63,272 nucleotides of DNA from Mesorhizobium temperatum (GCF_002284575.1 NZ_NPKJ01000064.1:1-63272); one strand, 5' to 3'. Shown: positions 37,795 to 47,532, counted from the first letter of the stretch. The notes: generated by a model from the sequence alone, not told the origin. Program-made: numbers and translations.

Positions 37795-39906
37795 ATGACA
37801 ACTCCAATTGAACGATTGTCCGGCCTTGTTGTCGGTGTCGTCGAGTCGGTCGCGCCTGACGAAGTCAGAGTGCTTCTTGAGTTGGACGCGCCACACTCGA
37901 CGGCATTGAACACCGGAGTGCCGTCGGGATTTCCGCGCCTTAATGGATACGTGATTATCCCAAATGAAGCTGGTGCGACGGTCGCCTACATCACTTGGAT
38001 TGGGATAGAGCGCTCTCCTTATCCTAAGCGTGCTGGCCTGAAAGACTTCGGTCTGATTGATCTTCCGTTTCCGCTACGAAAAATGTCGCTATCTCCGGTG
38101 GGAACGCTGACATCCCGGCGCGACCGTGTTTCGGGAATGACCAGATACGAACTCTCTCGCGGTGTCGTCGTTTTTCCGTCGGTTGGGGATCAGGTCTTGA
38201 TACCGATTCCGGCACAGGTCGAAGCCATCGTCGGAGCGAAAGCCGACGACAAGCGAGTCAGAATTGGCGCCTCTCCAATGGCGTCAAACGCTGCCATCAT
38301 GGTCGACCCCGACAAGCTCTTCGGCCGGCACCTGGCGGTGTTGGGAAACACTGGGAGTGGCAAATCTTGCACCGTGGCAGGCCTCATTCGATGGTCAATG
38401 GAGGCCGCAGACAGGGCCATAAAGGACTCGGGCAAAACCGGAGTGCCCAACGCGCGGTTCATCGTCCTCGACCCCAATGGCGAATATGCAAGGGCTTTCG
38501 CTGATCGAGGGGGCGAGCTGCGGTTGTTTCGCGTACCTCCGGTAACAGGAAAAGAACGGCCACTCGACGTCCCTGCTTGGCTCTGGAGTGGGCATGAATG
38601 GACTGCGGTCGCTCATGCCCAGCCCGGCGCGCAACGCCCGTTGTTGATGCAGGGGCTGCGAGAGTTGAAGGCTGGCCAGACGGAGGGTGTGCCGAGAGAG
38701 GCGCTGATCCGCCGCTACCTTGGTTCCTATTCGATCCGTATATCGGCGATGTTGAACACTGGCACACCGGCTTTCGCGGGCACTCCAAAAGCGAGATTCG
38801 ATTGTGCGCGGCTTCTTGAGACAATCGCGTCAGATTGCTCCCAGTTTAGCGGTGAAGCCCTGAACACCGCGAGTGACGCCCTTGCTGCGATTGCGATCAC
38901 CATCACGGGAATTGTCGATAGTCGGCGATCAGGAAATTACTTCAACGACTTCGCGATTTCCGACTTGGAGACAGCTCGGAGCGCACTGGACACGTTGGCT
39001 CAGACACTACCAGATATCGGCCACGCAACGCTCATCAACGAGGATGCGCCACAGTTCTTTGATGTCAATATTCTCGCCGAACATCTTGACCGGGTGGCGA
39101 CCGAGCAAGGAGGAAACCTCGCGGGGTTTATCTCGACTCTTGGTCTGCGAATTCGTGGGATGCTCGCTGATCAGCGCCTTGGGGCGGTAATTGGACGCGA
39201 TCCGCCGACTTCCTTTGAAGCCTGGCTAAAGGACTACGTCGGCGACGATGGCGCGACCAATGGGCAGATCGCTGTTGTCGACTTATCCCTCGTTCCATCC
39301 GAGATCGTCCACATTGTTGTTTCCGTTCTGGCTCGGCTAATTTTCGAATCGCTTCAGAGGTATCGCCGTGGCCATCCGACGGGACAGACCTTACCGACTG
39401 TGCTCGTGCTGGAAGAAGCCCATACATTCGTTCGGCGCGGTAAGGACGACGATGGTCCTGCCTCATCTCCAACCCAACTGTGCCGCGAAGTCTTCGAGCG
39501 TATCGCCCGAGAAGGGCGCAAGTTCGGGCTTGGGCTCGTGCTTTCGTCGCAGCGTCCATCGGAGCTTTCTCCGACGGTGCTCGCGCAATGCAACACGTTT
39601 CTGTTGCACCGCATCGTCAACGATGCGGACCAGAACCTCGTCGCGCGCCTTGTTCCGGACAATGTGGGCGGACTGCTGCGCGAGCTACCGAGTCTGCCGT
39701 CCAGGCAGGCTGTTCTCCTTGGCTGGGCAGCGCCTATTCCTGTTTTGGTGGAGGTGGATGAATTGCCCGATGCGCAGCGACCGCAGTCGGCAGATCCAGA
39801 TTTCTGGAACGTTTGGACGCTGGCCGAAGAGCGAAGCATCGATTGGGGCGCTGTTTCGAAAGCATGGTCGGGCGCTCCTCCGATGCAAAAGCCGGAGGAG
39901 GAATGA
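37795..39906 (+). CDS. HerA-type DNA translocase/ATPase
   Basis: 703-residue HerA/FtsK-like ATPase. An N-terminal HAS-barrel (about residues 5-150) leads to Walker A GNTGSGKS (184-191), a Walker B-like VLVLEEAHTFVRRG (about residue 536) and an arginine-finger-like IAREGRKFGLGLVLSSQRPSELS segment. It should form a hexameric ring with the SIR2 protein. Its stop overlaps the ATG of an Mre11/SbcD-like start (ATGA at 39903), showing that the operon once continued. Confidence 0.93.
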   Translation: MTTPIERLSGLVVGVVESVAPDEVRVLLELDAPHSTALNTGVPSGFPRLNGYVIIPNEAGATVAYITWIGIERSPYPKRAGLKDFGLIDLPFPLRKMSLSPVGTLTSRRDRVSGMTRYELSRGVVVFPSVGDQVLIPIPAQVEAIVGAKADDKRVRIGASPMASNAAIMVDPDKLFGRHLAVLGNTGSGKSCTVAGLIRWSMEAADRAIKDSGKTGVPNARFIVLDPNGEYARAFADRGGELRLFRVPPVTGKERPLDVPAWLWSGHEWTAVAHAQPGAQRPLLMQGLRELKAGQTEGVPREALIRRYLGSYSIRISAMLNTGTPAFAGTPKARFDCARLLETIASDCSQFSGEALNTASDALAAIAITITGIVDSRRSGNYFNDFAISDLETARSALDTLAQTLPDIGHATLINEDAPQFFDVNILAEHLDRVATEQGGNLAGFISTLGLRIRGMLADQRLGAVIGRDPPTSFEAWLKDYVGDDGATNGQIAVVDLSLVPSEIVHIVVSVLARLIFESLQRYRRGHPTGQTLPTVLVLEEAHTFVRRGKDDDGPASSPTQLCREVFERIAREGRKFGLGLVLSSQRPSELSPTVLAQCNTFLLHRIVNDADQNLVARLVPDNVGGLLRELPSLPSRQAVLLGWAAPIPVLVEVDELPDAQRPQSADPDFWNVWTLAEERSIDWGAVSKAWSGAPPMQKPEEE

Positions 39907-39968
39907 GCCGCATGCTGCACACCACTGATTGGCATATCGGTCAAACGCTGCGCGGATGTTCTTTGTGA
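39903..39968 (+). pseudogene. Truncated start of an Mre11/SbcD-type nuclease gene
   Basis: Twenty-one codons overlapping the herA stop read MSRMLHTTDWHIGQTLRG and then CSL and a stop. The metallophosphoesterase motif I (TTDWHIGQ) of SbcD/Mre11 is plain, but everything after about base 39956 is unrelated. The rest of the nuclease, and any SbcC/Rad50 partner, have been deleted. Bases 39969-40142 show no gene. Confidence 0.85.
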
Positions 39969-40142
39969 GCACTAAGGCCGATCGTTGCCATTGACAAACT
40001 GGTCTGTTGGAAGGGCTGTGGTCTCTGATGGAGGCATTTAAGATCCATATCGTGGGTAATGTTCGGCGGCGTGACAGACGGGTCGATGCAGCACGTCATC
40101 TCGAGCAGTCGCTCTTGGCAGGCAGCGCCAGAAAATTGCTTG

Positions 40143-41873
40143 CTATCCTTCGGAAGGTACCTCCGCGTCGATACGCCTCCGTTCGCGGCCAAACTTCATG
40201 AAGCGAGGATCGACAAACTCTCCCTTTATTTGCGCTGGGGCGTCTCCAGTGTGAGGGAGTAGTAGTTCCAATTGATCGCGTGGGTTGCTTCGACGAGTGG
40301 GCATGTGACGTTCCGGGCGCGGGATCGGAGGTAGCTGCGGGAGCCGTCCATCAAGGATATCCTCGATCGTGACAATCTGCATCCTAGGTAGTCGGCCGTG
40401 GGCCGAACGCCTCACGAAACCCGCGCGGGCGGCTTCCATGATCATCGGAGCGGTTGGCTCGACCAGCGTAATCATGATGCCCATTTCAGCTTCTTCTCGT
40501 TCAATTACACCGCGCAAGTCCCGCATCATCTGAACGCCAATATTCTCACCGCCCTTTACCGAAATGATGATTTGACCATCGCCGTATGGGCCGTTCTTGT
40601 ACCCTACTCTGCCATCGATCCCCTGATCGGCGCCTTTCTTTTCGTCCCGCTGATAGCTTTGTGCGCCTAACAGCCATGCCGCCCACCATTGGAACTGATG
40701 TTTGTCGCGCTGTGCAAGTTCGCGCGCACCTGCGAGCGTGGTCGGTCTCCCGTGGACTTCGTAAACAGCGCCAGGGCGCCAACGTGCAAGCCGTTCTTCA
40801 ATTAGCGTGACCGCGTAGTGGGCAACGTCGATTCCAACCCATTGCCGGTTAAGCATTTCGGCTGCGTCTACGGCCGTGCCGCACCCGCAAAAAGGGTCAA
40901 GAACCACGTCCCCTTCCTTGGACGAAGAACGCAGGATCCGTTCGAGCAACGCCAGCGGCTTTTGTGTCGGGTAGCCAAGCCGTTCTTTGGCAGTCTGGTT
41001 CAACCGATCAATGTCAGTCCACACGTCTCCGACAACAACCTGCCGCTTGGCAGCGTCGAACGGTTTGTCGGCTCGACGACGAGGCCAACCGCCATTCTTC
41101 GGCCAATGGATCAGCCCAGCTAGATCCCATGCTTCCATCTGGATGATATTGTTCCCCCAGTGACGGCCGAGCTTGGTCGGATTGAAACCACGCCACGCTC
41201 GACCGCTTTCACCCTCCTTCGTAATTCCTGCGCCGGTTAGTTCATATGTTTGGTACTTTTCGCCATCCAACCCTGTTATCAGCGTGTGAGGCAATTTTGC
41301 CGCTTCGCCGAGGACTCGTTGAACATTAAACGTGGCCGCCTCCGGCGCTGAGTACATTAAGAGGGTGTCGTGAACTCGTGGCCACTGGCCGGTAGTGCTG
41401 CGTGAATTGGTTCGCTTCCAGATAATCTCATTGCGAAACCAATCATGGCCAAAGGTCGCGTCCAGCAGGATTTTGAGATAGTGGGACGCCGTTGGATCGC
41501 AATGCAAATAAATAGACCCATTGGGCTTCAACACACGTTGCAGCTCAACGAACCTGACAGCCATCATGGCGAGATACGCCATCATTGCGTTCTGGTCGCC
41601 AAGCCACCGCCGGATACCCGCTAGTGCCAGACCAAGTTTTCCATGATTGCGAACGTCGTCATAAGCCGCCTCGGCTGCGGCCCCCCACTTCCATGTATCC
41701 TTGAACGCCTCAACCTGCGCATCGGCTTCGTTCATAGTAGCGTTCGGCTGGAAGAAAACATTGTAGTTACTGTCCGATTTAAACGGAGGATCGAGGTATA
41801 TGATATCGGCGCTCTCGTCCCTTATTTTGTTGCGCAGTATGTCTAGATTGTCGCCGTAAAAAAGCTTATTCAT
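40143..41873 (-). CDS. DNA methyltransferase fused to a PD-(D/E)XK-like domain
   Basis: 576-residue DNA N4/N6 aminomethyltransferase. The catalytic motif DPPF (residues 28-31, IIYLDPPFKS) precedes the SAM-binding motif VLDPFCGCGTAVDAAE (about residue 325), the beta-class order. After about residue 370 a second domain contains GADQGIDGRVGY and IIISVKGG, matching the D-(x)n-xxK core of Mrr-like restriction nucleases. It may thus be a methyltransferase-nuclease fusion, an unusual single-chain restriction-modification protein, or the second domain may only bind DNA. It converges on the SIR2-HerA operon. Confidence 0.87.
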   Translation of the reverse strand: MNKLFYGDNLDILRNKIRDESADIIYLDPPFKSDSNYNVFFQPNATMNEADAQVEAFKDTWKWGAAAEAAYDDVRNHGKLGLALAGIRRWLGDQNAMMAYLAMMAVRFVELQRVLKPNGSIYLHCDPTASHYLKILLDATFGHDWFRNEIIWKRTNSRSTTGQWPRVHDTLLMYSAPEAATFNVQRVLGEAAKLPHTLITGLDGEKYQTYELTGAGITKEGESGRAWRGFNPTKLGRHWGNNIIQMEAWDLAGLIHWPKNGGWPRRRADKPFDAAKRQVVVGDVWTDIDRLNQTAKERLGYPTQKPLALLERILRSSSKEGDVVLDPFCGCGTAVDAAEMLNRQWVGIDVAHYAVTLIEERLARWRPGAVYEVHGRPTTLAGARELAQRDKHQFQWWAAWLLGAQSYQRDEKKGADQGIDGRVGYKNGPYGDGQIIISVKGGENIGVQMMRDLRGVIEREEAEMGIMITLVEPTAPMIMEAARAGFVRRSAHGRLPRMQIVTIEDILDGRLPQLPPIPRPERHMPTRRSNPRDQLELLLPHTGDAPAQIKGEFVDPRFMKFGRERRRIDAEVPSEG

Positions 41874-42442
41874 AGCCGCGCATCCCTATTCGACAATGCC
41901 AAATATGCGCGCTTCCCTGTTAAAGTAGCGTTCTCTTATTACTAATAATTGGTTAATTTGAAAACATTCTCTACGTCATTTAGCGCATAGCGATCATATG
42001 CTTTAGATTGGCAACAGGAAGGACACTCAGAGGACTGACGTTGTAACGACATCTTTTCCAAAGGTTCCACGAGCGGGCAAATTCTTAGCGGTGTTCGGCG
42101 GTGTCTGGCGCATGTCCAATCTACTGAATGGCAGGGGGTGCACCCGGCTCAAGCCAAAGAGCGGCCCAGGGGCGCGCCCGTCCGCGCCGGCTTCCCGATT
42201 GCGAGAAGCCGCTGCCGCTTCTCCGGCGCGAAGTCGAGCCTCGCGTTCAATCGCTCTGCAAGATTTCTACACAGCAAGCGCCACAGGGTTGAGCCCCGCA
42301 GTCCGCCTCGGACTTCGTCAGACAAATCCGTATGCTGCGTATAGTTTTTGCACTTATACCAGCGGCACTGATTTCTGACTCGCGGGTCCAGATTCCTCTG
42401 CGGGCTGATTTATGATTCCTTTGGGGCGAAGGAGATTCGCCC
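41874..42442. other. Gene-free stretch upstream of the methyltransferase gene
   Basis: AT-rich sequence around 41935-41965 (TTATTACTAATAATTGG) should hold the methyltransferase promoter. The rest, to 42442, shows no convincing gene. The bases just before 42443 (GGGGCGAAGGAGATTCGCCC) are a short palindrome next to the IS630-like gene start and may belong to its end. Confidence 0.45.
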
Positions 42443-42880
42443 ATGGGATCAGCAGTTGAATTGCGGACGGACTATTCGGCCTCGGAGCTTCGCCGGTTGG
42501 CTCGCGCTTCACAGGACGCGCGACAGAGCAGTCGGTTGCTTTCGCTAGCGGCGGTGCTTGACGGTATGAGCCGAGCGGACGCCGCCAGGATCGGCGGGAT
42601 GGATCGCCAGACTTTGCGCGACTGGGTGCATCGCTTCAACGAAGCCGGGCCGGAGGGGCTCAAGGACGCGTGGTATGGTGGTCCCGAGCCGCGGCTTTTA
42701 CCAAAGCAACTGGCAGAGCTGGCCGAGATTGTCGAAATCGGTCCCGACCCGGCCGTCGACGGGGTGGTGCGCTGGCGGCGCGTCGAAGCCAGAAGAACGG
42801 CATCGTGAGGCAATGGGCAAGGCGGGGCACAAGGCCGCGCCAGTCAGCCGACCGACGGCCTTGGCCTCGGCTTCAGGCTT
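42443..42880 (+). mobile_element. IS630-family transposase remnant
   Basis: The N-terminal helix-turn-helix part of an IS630 transposase is intact from ATG 42443 (TDYSASELRRLARASQDARQ, then GMDRQTLRDWVHRFNEAGPE). After about codon 113 an internal deletion joins it, in another frame, to a middle piece (QKNGIVRQWARRGTRPRQ) found in these transposases. The DDE catalytic domain is absent, so the element is dead. Bases 42880-43083 show no gene. Confidence 0.8.
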
Positions 42881-43083
42881 TTGCCTTGGAGGCCATCGCT
42901 GGACAATCGGCTCGGAAGTCTCGTCGCCGGTGTCGCGCGGACCGACGGGATCAAGTGAAGTTTTGGCAGGAAACGAGGACTGGGAATATGACTAGAAGTT
43001 ACCCGGTGCAACTCTGGAGGTGAACGGCGCGCTCTCGACGGGCTTGCTATCAAGCCCATACTGCCGGCCCGCTTTGATGACGT

Positions 43084-44322
43084 TCATGAAGGATACGCCG
43101 TGGTCACAGACCTACGGCCGCCCAAGACGCTCACGATTTCACAAAGAGCTTGGGCCGCTAAGTTGATCTCCTCGACGCTGTTGTAAATGTATGCGGACAG
43201 ACGGACTGCTCCTTGTTCGAAGCCCTGACCATCAAATAGTGGATGCGCACAGTGAAACCCTGACCGAGTCATCACGCGAAAAGTATCACTGAGAGTCCGG
43301 CAAATAACGTCTGACGAGATACCCCATCCAATTGGAACGACCGAAGCAATAGGAATCTGGAGTCCGGATGTTCCTGCCATGAGGATGCGCGCATCTGCGA
43401 GACCGTCCAATGCAGCGCGCATAGCCATACTGAGTTCGCGACCATGCGCCGCGATTTGGTCGCGTCCGAGATCGATGAGGTACTCCAGGGCTGCGCCTAG
43501 ACCGATTGCACCGGCAATATTGGGCGTCCCAGGCTCCAGCCTGCTCGGCAGACCCTTCATGGTGTAATCACGCAAACTCACCCTATCGACGGTACCCCCG
43601 CCTATGACAAGCGGCTCTAGACACTCAAGGGCCTCTCTTCGCCCCCAAAGCACACCTGTTCCCGTTGGGCCGAGCATTTTGTGGCCGCTGAATGCCAAGA
43701 AATCGCAATCCAGTTCTTTCACGTCTATCGGGAGGTGCGGAGCAGCCTGGGCTGCGTCGACTACAGAAATAACGCCGAATTCGCGAGCAATCTTGCATAA
43801 TTTGGCAGCGGGACTGACGGCGCCGTTAACATTTGACACCCATCCAAACGCGATCACTCGGGGGCGGTGAACCTCAATAGCTTTGCGAACTACATCAGGA
43901 TCCAGCGGCTCGAGGGGGTCCCCGTCCACATATGCGATTGTTCCGCGTCGCATCCAAGGGAGCAGGTTGGAATGATGGCTATTCGGCGAACAAAGAACGG
44001 TGTCCTCACTCGTAAGACCTAGGCCCGCGGCCACCATCCCCAGTGAAATGGATGTGTTCGGCGTCATGATAACACAGGCTGGTTCTGCGCCGATAAATCG
44101 GGCAACTAGTCGACGAGCAGCCTCATAATGATAGGACGCCTCCTCCGATATGGTACTTGTGCCTCGGTGAACGTTCGCAGTGAAATCAGTTGAATAAGCG
44201 CGCTCAGCGTCAATCGCCGCACGGGGCTTCAGCGATGTGGCGGCCGAGTCGAGATAGACCAATGGAATCCCATCGATCGTTCGCGAAAGCATTGGAAAGT
44301 CCGCCCGAATAATCGGGTTCAT
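43084..44322 (-). CDS. SufS/CsdA-like cysteine desulfurase
   Basis: 412-residue class V PLP enzyme. Family features: YLDSAATSLKP at the N-terminus, SPNSHHSNLLPW with the PLP-stacking histidine, the Schiff-base lysine Lys215 in FSGHKMLGPTGTG and the persulfide cysteine Cys358 in TRSGFHCAHPLF. It should take sulfur from cysteine. The start at 44322 overlaps the stop of the upstream adenylate-forming gene (ATGA), so both are made together. No other suf or isc gene is near, so a role in sulfur transfer to an activated carboxylate is more likely than Fe-S assembly (inference). Confidence 0.87.
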   Translation of the reverse strand: MNPIIRADFPMLSRTIDGIPLVYLDSAATSLKPRAAIDAERAYSTDFTANVHRGTSTISEEASYHYEAARRLVARFIGAEPACVIMTPNTSISLGMVAAGLGLTSEDTVLCSPNSHHSNLLPWMRRGTIAYVDGDPLEPLDPDVVRKAIEVHRPRVIAFGWVSNVNGAVSPAAKLCKIAREFGVISVVDAAQAAPHLPIDVKELDCDFLAFSGHKMLGPTGTGVLWGRREALECLEPLVIGGGTVDRVSLRDYTMKGLPSRLEPGTPNIAGAIGLGAALEYLIDLGRDQIAAHGRELSMAMRAALDGLADARILMAGTSGLQIPIASVVPIGWGISSDVICRTLSDTFRVMTRSGFHCAHPLFDGQGFEQGAVRLSAYIYNSVEEINLAAQALCEIVSVLGGRRSVTTAYPS

Positions 44323-45857
44323 GGTATCTCGCACGTTGGCAGCCGAGTTTGAACCGTGCCGATCTTCATCGATGGGAGCGGATCGATGCGCGATACAGGT
44401 CGATATCGCACCTTGTCGGGTTCGATCAAATGCTTGAGCCGTGTTGACAGTTCTCCAACTTCGGGCGATTCGCCGGCCGCAGGAACAACCTCAATTTCAA
44501 ATGACGCCGAACTCGTTTGAGATAAGCGGTAGAAATCGAGCCAGTCGGGCGTGCCGACAGCATCATCAATTTCTGCAGCAGTGACCCATCGTCCTCTCGA
44601 CCTGACTAGGTCCTTTGAGCGCCCGTGATAATCGATCGTAGGCCAGTCCGAAAAGGCGCACGAACAAGTTCGCCCTGTCCAAGCGGCAACATCGCCAATC
44701 AAGTAGCGTACAAGCGGTGTCACAGTGTCAAATGTCGTGATGGCCACCGCGCCTGGGATACCCGGTTGACACGGTCCAGATTGATCGATGATTTCGAAAT
44801 ACACGACATCGGCCCGAACATGTAGGGAGCCGAGGTGGCATTCGATGGCAATCCGGTTTTCTTCGGACGCTCCGTAGTCGTTAAACACCGGAGCAGCGAA
44901 TGCCTCTCGGATATCGGCGATCGCTTTTCGAGTCGCGAACTCGAAACCACGCTGGATAACGGGGATTGTTGGTAACTTAATTCCATCCCGTTTTGCCGCG
45001 CGCACCACGCATTGCAGATAGAGGGGATCAGCTGCGAGAATGCTCGGTTGGAACCGTTCGACGTCTTCGCAAAACGACTTGAGAATTGGCGTTTCAATTG
45101 CAAAAGGATCGTTGGTTGTCCGCAGATATAGGTCAGGAGAAATCGAGGATCGCCTCTCTTCAAACGTTCCGGCCGCGCGTCGGCACACCATGGATGCGCA
45201 GACCGGTGTAGTGAAAAATGCCGTGCGAGGCTGTTTACCTCCAATCGGAACGCCGAACAGGTCGTCGCTTCCGAACGGCAGGCGATCTATAATTGAGCGT
45301 GTGACAATCTGAAGTCGCTCGTCGGTTGAACCACTCGTCGCTAGAATTGTGAGGCTTCCATCATCGAGGCCAGCCCGAAGGTCTGTGCTCGTGGGGATCA
45401 GTCCGTTTGGAAAATTCGCGCGCAGATCCTGCTTGCGTAGGTAAGGTAGGCCTTGAAAATCTTCGAGCGAGGCAAGACGGCGGGGATCGTATGAGGCTGC
45501 ACGTTCGCAAAAGAATGGAATCTCCCGACGGATGCGAGCCATCAAGTCGCGCAGGCGGTCAAGAAGCGGCGGCTCAGATCTCCTAAGAGCACCACGCTGC
45601 CTGCGACGCACCTCCTTGAGGTCCGCAGCGGGCTTTGCCAGACCCATCAACGATAGCTTACTCCAGAGGCGATCTCCGTCAGGCCCAGGGCTTGTCATCG
45701 CGGGGACATCGCCCGACCGCAATTCAACGGCGAACCCGGTTTGCGTGTCTGTCAGCTCGATTCCGTCCGGCAATATCGAAGCTTGAACGCCCTCGCGCAG
45801 TGCCCGGTTCATGTGCCAAGACGCCAGAGTGCGCTCTTTATCGGACGCGGGTATCAC
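44319..45857 (-). CDS. PaaK/CapK-like adenylate-forming enzyme with N-terminal extension
   Basis: 512-residue protein. From about residue 100 it follows the phenylacetate-CoA-ligase-like fold: a P-loop-like ILATSGSTDERLQIVTR, FNDYGASEENRIAIECH, VRYLIGDVAAWTG with the ribose-binding Asp, and GRSKDLVRSRGRWV. The first 95 residues form an extra small domain (SILPDGIELTDTQTGFAVEL) of unknown type. It should activate a carboxylate as acyl-adenylate, perhaps for transfer to sulfur. It is coupled to the cysteine desulfurase gene and lies 52 bases after a 133-residue unknown gene. The substrate is unknown. Confidence 0.8.
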   Translation of the reverse strand: MIPASDKERTLASWHMNRALREGVQASILPDGIELTDTQTGFAVELRSGDVPAMTSPGPDGDRLWSKLSLMGLAKPAADLKEVRRRQRGALRRSEPPLLDRLRDLMARIRREIPFFCERAASYDPRRLASLEDFQGLPYLRKQDLRANFPNGLIPTSTDLRAGLDDGSLTILATSGSTDERLQIVTRSIIDRLPFGSDDLFGVPIGGKQPRTAFFTTPVCASMVCRRAAGTFEERRSSISPDLYLRTTNDPFAIETPILKSFCEDVERFQPSILAADPLYLQCVVRAAKRDGIKLPTIPVIQRGFEFATRKAIADIREAFAAPVFNDYGASEENRIAIECHLGSLHVRADVVYFEIIDQSGPCQPGIPGAVAITTFDTVTPLVRYLIGDVAAWTGRTCSCAFSDWPTIDYHGRSKDLVRSRGRWVTAAEIDDAVGTPDWLDFYRLSQTSSASFEIEVVPAAGESPEVGELSTRLKHLIEPDKVRYRPVSRIDPLPSMKIGTVQTRLPTCEIP

Positions 45858-45909
45858 TCGAGCATCCCTCCAACCAATGAGTAATGCTGAGGCTTAGCGC
45901 CGTTGACAT

Positions 45910-46311
45910 CTAGCGCATGACAACACTGGCTAGCACCGTGTTCTTGATCATCATTGTGTCGCCAGCGATATTTGTGATTTTCCCCTCACCGTATTCCACA
46001 AGACCGGATGCGATATGCCCGCTAAGGCGGGTGACGACGGCGTCTAACTTCAACTGAATTCGGACTCCTGGGAACTCTTGATCCAGAAATTTGATAGGCA
46101 TGGCGCTGTCAGCAACGTCAACAATGTCTGTTTGATACAATTCAAATCGCACGCCAGGTCCTGATGCTTCTGACATGAAGTACAATCGCTTTGGATCGGG
46201 ATGGGCGAACAGTGCGCCCTCTATCCACACAGAGCCCTTCTGCGTTTCGTTCTTGCTCAACCAAGATGGCATATCCCATTGATTGATATGCTTTTTGGAA
46301 AGTTTGGCCAC
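45910..46311 (-). CDS. 133-residue protein of unknown function, first gene of the sulfur cassette
   Basis: A small protein rich in beta-strand-forming segments. It starts at 46311 behind a GGAGG-like sequence (GGGGAGGAGGAAAACG). The N-terminus is basic (MAKLSKKHINQWDMPSWLSK), followed by a patterned body (VWIEGALFAHPDPKRLYFMS and VRIQLKLDAVVTRLSG). No cysteine is present and no family was recognised. It precedes the adenylate-forming enzyme by 52 bases on the same strand. It could be a substrate or carrier protein, or a separate chaperone-like protein; neither can be shown from sequence. Bases 46312-46650 hold no gene. Confidence 0.65.
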   Translation of the reverse strand: MAKLSKKHINQWDMPSWLSKNETQKGSVWIEGALFAHPDPKRLYFMSEASGPGVRFELYQTDIVDVADSAMPIKFLDQEFPGVRIQLKLDAVVTRLSGHIASGLVEYGEGKITNIAGDTMMIKNTVLASVVMR

Positions 46312-46665
46312 GTTTTCCTCCTCCCCGGCTCCTTGCTTGCAAGGTTATAATAAAACCCTAGTCTCTTATGCAGACGCGATAACGAATAGCATGCGGGAGA
46401 CGAATATTCCACTCGGGAGCGCGTTCTCTTGCATCTTTATTTGCCAGAATTCCTCTTTCTCTGATCACATAGCCGCGCCAGTTGCGAAACTGTGAGTCGA
46501 CCATATTCGACGTTGGGTGACGCTGGAGATGTCGTCGCCGGCAGGCAATTCTACGCCGGAGCGCGAAGTGCGGTTATGTCGCCAGTTTCTTCTTGCCTAT
46601 TCGGAATCCCGATACACCTCCTGATGGCTCCTGATTGGTTTAGCTGAGGGGTGAAGATATCGCCG

Positions 46666-46875
46666 ATGACAAGGATACTTTGGAGCCAGGTCTTTACCAT
46701 CCTTTCAATCGTCATTTTCACCACTTGGTGCGCGACACAGTGGACGGCATGGCGGCTCGGCTTCCAGAGTCAGTTGGGCGCGCCCTGGTTCGAGTTTGCT
46801 GGCCAAGTCGTCTATCCACCCCCTGCATTTTTCTGGTGGTGGTTTTTCTATGATGCCTACGCCGCTAAACTCGTG
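46666..46875 (+). pseudogene. traG: N-terminal fragment of conjugal transfer coupling protein TraG
   Basis: About 65 codons read as the membrane N-terminus of rhizobial TraG/VirD4 coupling proteins: ILWSQVFTILSIVIFTTWCA, then TQWTAWRLGFQSQLGAPWFE and PPAFFWWWFFYDAYA. At about base 46870 the frame runs antisense into the serine hydrolase gene. The ATPase domain is missing. It shows that the island once carried a conjugation system. Confidence 0.8.
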
Positions 46876-47532
46876 GCGTTCCATCATGGTGCGCAACGTG
46901 GCGGATTGCAGGATCTGGCCGCGGCAGAGACCATCCAGCACCTTGGCCTCATCAATCGATGTCCCGATCAGGCAACCATGATAGACCCATCGCGGATCGT
47001 AGGTCCGGACAGCGGACCAGAACACTTCGCGAAAGTCCGTGGGTGTCATCGCAAGCCGAGCGGACGATGCCTGTAAGGGTTCAAGCACCAGTTCCCGAAG
47101 AGCTGCCGCCAAGGGCAGATCAGTGGCCTCTTCGATTGCCTCCCGGACAAACATGTAGCCGATATTGCTGTAGGCCCAGCCAGTCCCGGGTGGAAAGTCA
47201 AGCCGGTCGGCGTCCGCGGCCGTTAAGAGGTGCTCGCGGGACCAGGGGATGTCGTTGCGGGCGACGGCGTCATGGTAGGCTTTCAGCGTTCCATAATCGG
47301 GAACCCCTGCTCGATGCTGCAGGAGGTGCCGGAGCGTGAAGGGCTTATCTGACCGAGACGTATCCAAATCGAGCTGACTCTCTTCGACCAAGCGCAGGGC
47401 GCCGATCGCCAGCACGGTCTTGGTGAAGCTCCACCATGGAAACAGGCCAGAAGCTGACCCGGCGACGCCTGTAGCTCCATCATCCCTGATCCAAGCCGAA
47501 TGAAAGATACTTTCCCTCACGGAGCGAGCCAT
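46705..47532 (-). pseudogene. Serine hydrolase (beta-lactamase-like), 3' truncated
   Basis: Class C beta-lactamase/PBP4-type serine hydrolase with the active-site SxxK (WWSFTKTVLAIGALRLVEES) and YxN (GWAYSNIGYMF). Homology stops at about base 46870 (LRTMMERHEF), where the traG fragment begins; the KTG-box region is absent and the last 55 residues are antisense to traG. The enzyme is therefore likely inactive. It starts at 47532, overlapping the stop of a 62-residue gene, in a minus-strand unit with the C-N hydrolase. Confidence 0.75.

Noticed and set aside
46283..46495. Short plus-strand frame between the 133-residue gene and traG
   Set aside because: It lies antisense to the start of the 133-residue gene and has no recognisable features.
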